This document shows positions 6,452 to 11,094 of a stretch of DNA of 11,094 bases, in pieces; the stretch's first letter is position 1, and every line of letters begins with the position of its first letter. The position numbers and the translations under genes were made by a program. The notes under the pieces were generated by a model that was given only the letters and a program-made list of their open reading frames with translations, was not told the origin of the DNA and ran no database searches. Source of the stretch: an uncultured bacterium (GTDB lineage: Bacteria > Actinomycetota > Coriobacteriia > Coriobacteriales > Eggerthellaceae). The stretch lies in NCBI GenBank assembly GCA_947649215.1, contig CANSQW010000024.1, positions 1 through 11,094 on the forward strand, in the 5' to 3' direction.

Positions 6452-8902
6452 CTATCCGCGCACCTCGGCGCCCGTGGCCTTCTCCACCTTGGTGAGCAGG
6501 CGGCCATGCGCCTTCTCCACCTCCTCGCCGGTGAGGGTGCGATCGGGGGCGCGGTAGGTCAGGCTGTAGGCCATCGACTTCTTGCCGGCGCCCACGCGCT
6601 CCTCGTCGCGGTACACGTCGAACAGGCGCACGTCCTCGAGCAGCTTGCCCCCGGCCGAGGTCATGCACTGCACGAGCCGCTCATGGGTGACGCCCTCGTC
6701 CACCACGAGCGCCACGTCCACCGACACGGCCGGGAACACGGGCACGTCCACGTAGGGCCGCGCGGGCTGCGCCGCCTTGACGAGCGCGGAGGCGTCCAGC
6801 TCGAACACGGTCACGGGCACGTCGATCTCGAAGGCGCGGGCGGCCAGCGGGTGCAACTCGCCCACCCAGCCGATGACGGTGCCGCCGGAGAGCATCTCGG
6901 CCGCGCGGCCGGGCTGGAGGTGCGGCGCCTCGTCGGCCGCGAGCGCGCGGAAGCGCACCTTCGGCAGCGCCAGCTCGCGGGCGAGCGACTCGAGCACGCC
7001 CTTGCCGTCGAAGAAGTCGAACGGCACGCGCGGGCGGTTCCACGCCGCGTCGCCCATGGCGCCGGCGAGCGCCCCGGCGATGCGGCGGCGCTCCTTGGGC
7101 TTCTTGCGGCCCTCGGCGGCGGCGAACACGGTGCCCACCTCGTAGAGCTGCACGTCGGCCACGCCGCGCGCGAGGTTGTAGGCCACCGAGCGCAGAAGGC
7201 CCGGCACGATGGACTGGCGCATGACCGACTGGTCGGCGTTGAGCGGGTTGAGCAGCTCCACCGGCTCGCCAAGGCCCGCATCCGGCAGGCGCAGGCGCTC
7301 AAGGTCGGCCGGCTCGGCGAAGGAGTAGGTCATCGTCTCGTTGAGGCCGGCGGCGCGCAGGGTCTCGTTCACCGTGTCCAGGGTGCGCTCGGCCTCGGTG
7401 CGCGTGCCCACGCGCTGGGGGCTGCCGGGCAGCGAGGCGGGGATGCGGTCCATCCCCCACAGGCGCAAGACCTCCTCGTACAGGTCGATCTCACGCTCCA
7501 GGTCGGGGCGGAACGTGGGGGCGGTCACGGCCAGCACGTCCGCATCGGCGTCGGAGGACACCGTGCAGCCGAGGCGCGTGAGCGCGTCGACGACGAACGC
7601 GGCCGGGATGTCGGCGCCCATCATGGCGCAGAAGCGCGGGATGCGGAAGGCGAGCTCGCGCGGGAGCGTGCGCTCGGCGTAGGCGTCCACGACGCCGGGG
7701 CGCACCGTGCCGCCGGAGACCTCGGCGAGCAGGGCCGCGGCGGCCTGGGAGATGAGCTCGACGGGGTTGTCGTCCACGCCGCGCTCGTAGCGCATGGAGG
7801 ACTCGGAGATGAGGCCGAGGTTGCGGCTCGTGCGCGAGGTGCGGCCGCGCTCGAAGGTGGCCGCCTCGAGGAGCACCGTCGTGGTGTCGTCGGTCACCTC
7901 GGTCTCGAGCCCGCCCATGACGCCAGCCAGGGCCACGGCGCGCTCAGGCGTGGCGATGACCGTCATGTCCGAGGTGAGCACGCGCTCGGCGCCGTCGAGG
8001 GTGGTGAACTCCTCGCCGTCGCCGGCGGGGCGCACGACGATGCGGGCCACGCCGTCGGCACCCGCCAGACGGTCGAAGTCGAAGGCGTGGAGCGGCTGGC
8101 CGAACAGGAACAGGATGTAGTTGGTCACGTCCACGACGTTGTTGATGGAGCGCGCGCCGGCGGCGGTCACGCGCTCGGCCAGCCAGTCGGGGCTCGGGCC
8201 CACCTTCACGTTGTCGATGACGCGCGCGGTGTAGCGGGCGCAGCGCTCGGGGTCGGCCACCTCCACGCTCACCGCGTCAGCCGCAGACGCGCCGGCTGTG
8301 AGCTCCGGCAGCTTCGCCGCCATGGCCGCGAGCGGGTCGGTCACGTCCGCCTGGTACATGGCGCCCACCTCGCGCGCCATGCCCGTCATGGACAGGCAGT
8401 CGGGGCGGTTGGGCGTGATCTCCAGGTCGAGCACCACATCGCCCAGGCCCAGGTACTCGGCGATGGGCGCGCCCACCGGCGCGTCGTCGGGCAGGATCCA
8501 GATGCCCGCGTGGTCAGAGCCCATCCCCAGCTCGCGCTGGGAGCAGCACATGCCGCAGCTCGCGACGCCGCGCAGCTTCGACTTCTTGATCTTCAGGTCA
8601 CCGGGCAGCACGGCGCCCACGCAGGCCACCGGCACCTTGATGCCCGCGGCGATGTTCGGCGCGCCGCAGACGATCTGCACCGGCCCGACGGCGCCCACGT
8701 CCACGGTCACCACGTGCATGTGGTCGGAATCGGGATGCGGCTCGCAGGTGAGCACCGCACCCACCACCACGCCGTCGAAGGCCTCGCCCGTCTTCTCGAC
8801 GCCCTCCACGCCCGTGCCCGTCAGGTCGAGCCGGTCGCAGAGCGCCTTCGTGTCCGCCGGAACGTCCACGTACTCGGAAAGCCACTTCAGGGATACTCTC
8901 AT
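6452..8902 (-). CDS. pheT: Phenylalanyl-tRNA synthetase beta subunit
   Basis: An 816-residue protein begins MRVSLKWLSEYVDVPAD, the usual PheT N-terminus. An EMAP/YtpR-like tRNA-binding domain follows at about residues 43-150, including VCGAPNI and the ITPNRPDC stretch soon after. The B3/B4 editing region and the B5 domain lie in the middle, and the catalytic-like core comes next. The last ~93 residues (FPAVSVDVALVVDEG to the end) are the ferredoxin-fold anticodon-binding domain. It pairs with PheS as an (alpha-beta)2 enzyme that charges tRNA-Phe in the cytoplasm and edits mischarged Tyr. The frame is open further upstream to 9064, but that extension reads through the intergenic repeat and is not protein-like, so the start is placed at 8902 with a GAGAGAG purine-rich site before it. 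The length matches the family. It is expressed with pheS under the T-box. Confidence 0.97.
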   Translation of the reverse strand: MRVSLKWLSEYVDVPADTKALCDRLDLTGTGVEGVEKTGEAFDGVVVGAVLTCEPHPDSDHMHVVTVDVGAVGPVQIVCGAPNIAAGIKVPVACVGAVLPGDLKIKKSKLRGVASCGMCCSQRELGMGSDHAGIWILPDDAPVGAPIAEYLGLGDVVLDLEITPNRPDCLSMTGMAREVGAMYQADVTDPLAAMAAKLPELTAGASAADAVSVEVADPERCARYTARVIDNVKVGPSPDWLAERVTAAGARSINNVVDVTNYILFLFGQPLHAFDFDRLAGADGVARIVVRPAGDGEEFTTLDGAERVLTSDMTVIATPERAVALAGVMGGLETEVTDDTTTVLLEAATFERGRTSRTSRNLGLISESSMRYERGVDDNPVELISQAAAALLAEVSGGTVRPGVVDAYAERTLPRELAFRIPRFCAMMGADIPAAFVVDALTRLGCTVSSDADADVLAVTAPTFRPDLEREIDLYEEVLRLWGMDRIPASLPGSPQRVGTRTEAERTLDTVNETLRAAGLNETMTYSFAEPADLERLRLPDAGLGEPVELLNPLNADQSVMRQSIVPGLLRSVAYNLARGVADVQLYEVGTVFAAAEGRKKPKERRRIAGALAGAMGDAAWNRPRVPFDFFDGKGVLESLARELALPKVRFRALAADEAPHLQPGRAAEMLSGGTVIGWVGELHPLAARAFEIDVPVTVFELDASALVKAAQPARPYVDVPVFPAVSVDVALVVDEGVTHERLVQCMTSAGGKLLEDVRLFDVYRDEERVGAGKKSMAYSLTYRAPDRTLTGEEVEKAHGRLLTKVEKATGAEVRG

Positions 8903-8949
8903 AGCTTGTTCTCTCTCTTCATCAGCCCAAGACTTTTTTGTCCCAGGAA

Positions 8950-9105
8950 TTCGCCTAGGGAAGCCGACGAGGGGCCGCCGGGCGCCTTGACCGAGCGAGT
9001 TCCGCAGCGAACGCAACAGTCCAGCGGACTGTTGCGCCGAGCGAGGACTGTCTGAGCGAATCAAGGCGCCCGGTGGCCCCGCCGCGGAGGGCCCGCAGCG
9101 TCGGC
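8950..9105 (-). repeat. Nested inverted-repeat element, copy 2 (pheS-pheT spacer)
   Basis: The outermost arms are GCCGACG (8963-8969) and CGTCGGC (9099-9105). The next arms, 8971-8990 and 9061-9080, pair at 19 of 20 positions. Inside is a perfect 11-bp hairpin, CGCAACAGTCC (9012-9022) with 9026-9036 around an AGC loop. The left flank TTCGCCTAGGGAAG and arm match copy 1 (501-541) at 29 of 41 positions, and both copies share the CGTCGGC boundary. The hairpins inside differ in sequence between copies while the nested layout is kept. It fills most of the 227-bp gap between pheS and pheT and lies within the transcribed operon. Confidence 0.75.
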
Positions 9106-9112
9106 AGCCAGC

Positions 9113-9134
9113 TCTAACTCCTCACGAAGTTAGA
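9113..9134 (-). other. Stop-codon-overlapping hairpin after pheS
   Basis: TCTAACT (9113-9119) and AGTTAGA (9128-9134) form a 7-bp stem around an 8-nt loop. The stem contains the pheS TAA stop codon (9132-9130). No T-tract follows. The arrangement parallels the hairpin at the NrfD-type gene stop (672-701), which also precedes a copy of the nested repeat. Confidence 0.5.
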
Positions 9135-10191
9135 ACTGGCGCAGGAACCGCATGTCGCCCTCCAGCAGCATGCGCAGGTCGGGGACGTTGTACTTGAGGC
9201 AGGCGATGCGCTCCACCCCCATGCCGAAGGCGAAGCCGGAGTAGCGCTCCGGGTCGATGCCGCTCATCCCCAGCACGTTGGGATCCACCATGCCGCAGCC
9301 GAGGATCTCAAGCCAGCCGGTGCCCTTGCACATGCGGCAGCCCTCGCCGTGGCAGATGCCGCAGCTCACGTCCACCTCGGCCGAGGGCTCGGTGAACGGG
9401 AAGTAGTGGGCGCGGAAGCGCGTCTTGCGCTCGGGGCCGAAGATCTGCTTGCAGAGGTAGTCGAGCGTGCCCTTGAGGTCGGCGAAGGTGATGCCCTCGT
9501 CCACCACCAGGCCCTCGATCTGGTGGAACTGAGGCAGGTGCGAGGGATCGGCCACGTCGCGGCGGTACACCTTGCCCGGGGCGATGACGTAGATGGGCAG
9601 CTCCTGGTCCTCCATGGCATGCACCTGCACGCCGGAGGTCTGGGTGCGCAGCAGCACCTCGGACTCGCCGCGGACGCGGGCGGCGTCGCCGGAGCGGTCG
9701 AGCACGTAGAAGGTGTCCTGCATGGAGCGGCTCGGGTGGTCGGCCGGGGCGTTGAGCGCCTCGAAGTTGTAGTAGTCGGTCTCCACCTCCGGACCCTCGG
9801 CCACGGAGTAGCCCAAGCCCAGGAAGATCTCGGAGATCTCGTCAATGATGCCGTTGATGAGGTGGCGGGTGCCCCGCTGCTGCACGCGGCCCGGCAGCGT
9901 GACGTCCACGGCCGCCGCGTCCATGGCGGCGTCGAGCTCGGCGGCGTCGAGCGTCGCCTTGCGCGCGCCGAGCGCCTCCTCCACGGCCACGCGGGCCTCG
10001 TTCACGGCCTTGCCCACGGCGGCGCGCTCCTCCTTGGGCACCTGCCCCATGGAGCGCAGGTAGCCGGTGAGCGAACCCGCCTTGCCCAGCACGGCCACGC
10101 GCACCTCCTCCAGCGCCGCCGTCGTCTCGGCCGCGGCGATGGCGGCCAGCGTGTCGTCGCGCAGCGCCGACAGCTCCTCGGTGATTGCCAT
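9130..10191 (-). CDS. pheS: Phenylalanyl-tRNA synthetase alpha subunit
   Basis: The 353-residue protein has an N-terminal coiled-coil tRNA-binding arm (about residues 1-85). A class II catalytic core follows, with motif 2 GKVYRRDVADPSHLPQFHQIEGL (starting near residue 206) and motif 3 GFAFGMGVERIACLKYN near the C-terminus. The core also has the FTEPSAEVDV stretch and a short cysteine cluster (CGICHGEGCRMCKGTGW) that many PheS proteins share. It activates phenylalanine and, with PheT, charges tRNA-Phe. The start at ATG 10191 has GGAAGG upstream (AAAGGAAGGAAAG) and follows the T-box terminator by about 20 nt. The length is typical. The gene is followed by pheT after a 227-bp spacer holding a structured repeat, which is unusually long for this operon. 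Confidence 0.97.
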   Translation of the reverse strand: MAITEELSALRDDTLAAIAAAETTAALEEVRVAVLGKAGSLTGYLRSMGQVPKEERAAVGKAVNEARVAVEEALGARKATLDAAELDAAMDAAAVDVTLPGRVQQRGTRHLINGIIDEISEIFLGLGYSVAEGPEVETDYYNFEALNAPADHPSRSMQDTFYVLDRSGDAARVRGESEVLLRTQTSGVQVHAMEDQELPIYVIAPGKVYRRDVADPSHLPQFHQIEGLVVDEGITFADLKGTLDYLCKQIFGPERKTRFRAHYFPFTEPSAEVDVSCGICHGEGCRMCKGTGWLEILGCGMVDPNVLGMSGIDPERYSGFAFGMGVERIACLKYNVPDLRMLLEGDMRFLRQF

Positions 10192-10209
10192 CTTTCCTTC
10201 CTTTCAACG

Positions 10210-10273
10210 AAAAAGAGCCTCCCCGCGCCCTTGGCGGATGCGGGATCCGATTCCAAGGACGAGAGGAGGCTCT
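10210..10273 (-). terminator. T-box regulatory terminator upstream of pheS
   Basis: AGAGCCTCC (10273-10265 read on the minus strand is its partner; arms 10214-10222 and 10265-10273) forms a 9-bp outer stem. Inner pairings are CCTTGG 10229-10234 with 10253-10258, and CGGAT 10235-10239 with 10245-10249. The stem is followed on the minus strand by a TTTTT tract (10214-10210). The 5' arm directly abuts the T-box sequence, so antiterminator pairing and terminator pairing are mutually exclusive, as in classical T-box attenuation. Confidence 0.88.
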
Positions 10274-10575
10274 CGCGGTACCACCCTGGTTGGCGACGGG
10301 GGCCGGTGCGTCACGGCCGCGGGCGGGCATGCCGCCGGCCAAGGCCGTCTGCGCTGGCGCGGGCGTCGCCCGCTCTTTGGCCCGGTGACGGGGGCAGGCC
10401 GTCGTCCCCTACCGGCCGTCTCGCCCCCTGCGGCCCGCAGGCCGTGGGACGTCCGCTCTCAGGGACGCTGCTCGGAAGGGAATTGGCGCGCCGCCCGAGC
10501 CGGGCCCTTTCAGCCAAGGGGCCCTTCTCTGGAGGCGGGGCATCGCGCGCCACTGTCTTCGTCGTCGCATGTAAG
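10210..10575 (-). promoter_or_regulatory. T-box riboswitch (tRNA-Phe sensing) controlling pheST
   Basis: The minus strand contains the canonical T-box sequence AGGGTGGTACCGCG (10287-10274). Upstream lies a Stem I-like fold: GGCGCGC pairs with GCGCGCC below the AGAGA and GCTGAAA features of the distal stem, and GGGCCC pairs with GGGCCC above. Flanked by GAAG/CTTC and GGCGCGC/GCGCGCC helices is an internal loop whose 3' strand reads AATTCC. The TTC at 10482-10480 would be the specifier codon, which is a Phe codon. Uncharged tRNA-Phe would pair there and with the T-box bulge, stabilising the antiterminator. The leader is about 365 nt, with transcription likely starting near 10574. The T-box identity is firm; the specifier assignment is by hand folding. 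Confidence 0.9.
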
Positions 10576-10580
10576 CGTGA

Positions 10581-10586
10581 AGTATA
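10581..10586 (-). promoter_or_regulatory. -10 box of the pheST leader promoter
   Basis: TATACT on the minus strand (10586-10581) lies about 7 nt upstream of the expected T-box start. It matches the -10 consensus at five of six positions. No clear -35 hexamer is found 16-18 nt further up. Confidence 0.5.
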
Positions 10587-10629
10587 GCGCACTTGGGCGC
10601 GAGTGGGAGTTTCTTACTCCGAAACGCAG

Positions 10630-10769
10630 ATTCGAACGGTTCTGCACTCCGTTTGAGCGCGACGCGGCAGGCATGCATTGTTAGCCACGGCTTTTTGCAG
10701 GAGAAACGTGGCCACCGCCCTGGGCGACCCTCGGAGAAGCCGTCGGAGAGGGTGCAGAACCGTCCGTTT
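10630..10769. repeat. Imperfect inverted repeat, 18-bp arms
   Basis: Positions 10630-10647 and 10752-10769 pair at 15 of 18 positions, with a shared core GGTTCTGCAC / GTGCAGAACC. Between them is a GCCACG/CGTGGC hairpin (about 10683-10713), and just outside a CCGTTT/AAACGG hairpin (10764-10781). The layout is like the other nested repeats in the window, but the sequence is not clearly related. It may be another member of an intergenic repeat population. Confidence 0.5.
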
Positions 10770-10813
10770 TTGCAGAAACGGGGGAAATTCCCGAGGTTTG
10801 GTGTCCCCAGCGA

Positions 10814-10825
10814 GTGTGGCCACAC
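10814..10825. other. 12-bp perfect palindrome GTGTGGCCACAC
   Basis: GTGTGGCCACAC is self-complementary over 12 bp, sits just before the 18-bp tandem array and is flanked by CCCC (10805-10808) and GGGG (10831-10834). It could be a protein-binding site or the tip of a longer hairpin. Confidence 0.4.
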
Positions 10826-10830
10826 CCCAC

Positions 10831-10911
10831 GGGGCGCAGCGAGTGCGGGGGACGCAGCGAGTGCGGGGGACGCAGCGGGTGCGGACGCGAGTGCAGGGGC
10901 GCAGCGGATGC
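10831..10911. repeat. Short tandem array, 18-bp unit
   Basis: The unit GGGGGACGCAGCGAGTGC occurs intact at 10847-10864 and with one change at 10865-10882. A shortened copy lies at 10831-10846, and degraded copies follow at 10883-10895 and 10896-10911. It looks like a minisatellite in noncoding DNA. Confidence 0.75.
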
Positions 10912-11094
10912 GGAGGCGCTAGGCGCCCCTGGGCCGAGGGCGCGGCCGGCAGGCGCTCGAGAAAACGCGGGAGGCGCGCAGACGCGAAGGCGGCACCTAG
11001 GCCGCTCGACGGATGCGGGGCACGCAGCAAGGCGCGCGAGCCCCGGGCGTGGGCGCGGGCCGCGCAGGACGCCTACAGGAAGCGGTAGCTCACC

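Larger units (their letters stand above)
10592..11094. other. Gene-poor, repeat-rich region at the window end
   Basis: I see no convincing gene in this stretch. All open frames here are low-complexity Arg/Ala/Gly/Pro translations of GC-rich DNA. It contains an imperfect inverted repeat (10630-10769), a GTGTGGCCACAC palindrome, an 18-bp tandem array and several smaller palindromes such as GGCGC/GCGCC around 10915-10927. On the minus strand the last 22 bases read VSYRFL then TAG (11075-11073). This could be the end of a gene lying beyond the window, but six residues are not enough to call. Confidence 0.5.

Noticed and set aside
6431..9055. 874-residue open frame on the plus strand opposite pheT
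   Set aside because: Low-complexity His/Gly/Arg translation antisense to an unambiguous pheT.
8903..9064. 54-residue N-terminal extension of PheT
   Set aside because: The extension translates the intergenic inverted repeat, while MRVSLKWLSEY at 8902 is the normal PheT start.
9295..9370. Cysteine cluster in PheS (CGICHGEGCRMCKGTGW) as a possible novel zinc insertion
   Set aside because: Similar CxxC-containing inserts at this position are common in bacterial PheS proteins.
10831..10911. Possible CRISPR array
   Set aside because: Units are 18 bp, directly adjacent and without unique spacers, so it is a simple tandem repeat.
10593..11088. Several open frames of 109-138 residues on both strands
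   Set aside because: They overlap one another across tandem and inverted repeats, are Arg/Gly/Ala/Pro-rich and lack credible ribosome binding sites or motifs.
11073..11094. Possible C-terminus of another minus-strand gene (VSYRFL then stop)
   Set aside because: Only six residues are visible, too few to distinguish a gene end from chance.

Overview
The window looks like chromosome from a high-GC anaerobe of the Actinomycetota, most likely class Coriobacteriia, family Eggerthellaceae (Eggerthella/Gordonibacter type). This is an inference from base composition, a modular molybdenum oxidoreductase operon with its own CCG-domain partner, and a T-box-controlled pheST operon. No rRNA, tRNA, CRISPR array, transposase or prophage gene is visible.

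Left part (1-5131, all on the minus strand): a three-gene molybdenum iron-sulfur membrane oxidoreductase operon. Read 5'->3' on the minus strand, it holds a 947-aa molybdopterin catalytic subunit without a Tat signal and with an unusual duplicated C-terminal module (5131-2288). A four-cluster ferredoxin subunit (2262-1684) follows, then an NrfD/PsrC-type membrane quinol subunit (1684-701). A 307-bp spacer holds a stop-codon hairpin and a large nested inverted repeat. After it comes a separately promoted CCG-domain iron-sulfur protein, cut by the window edge (393-1). Together they look like a quinone-linked respiratory or redox complex whose substrate cannot be read from the sequence.

Middle (5132-6451): a divergent promoter region with TATAAT boxes on both strands and small dyads, then a plus-strand PhnP-type metallo-beta-lactamase-fold hydrolase (5354-6142). 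The convergent spacer towards pheT holds a perfect 30-bp inverted repeat around a 113-bp core (6200-6372) and the pheT terminator.

Right part (minus strand): pheS (10191-9130) and pheT (8902-6452), the two subunits of phenylalanyl-tRNA synthetase. They lie behind a T-box leader (about 10575-10210) with a readable TTC (Phe) specifier, the T-box sequence and a U-tailed terminator. The pheS-pheT spacer carries a second copy of the nested inverted repeat seen downstream of the membrane-subunit gene. Both copies are in the same orientation, and each follows a hairpin that overlaps the upstream stop codon. The last 480 bases are repeat-rich intergenic DNA with an inverted repeat, a 12-bp palindrome and an 18-bp tandem array.

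The most unusual signals are the two-copy nested inverted-repeat family (502-669 and 8950-9105), the perfect 30-bp inverted repeat (6200-6372), and the duplicated tyrosine-rich C-terminal module of the molybdenum enzyme.
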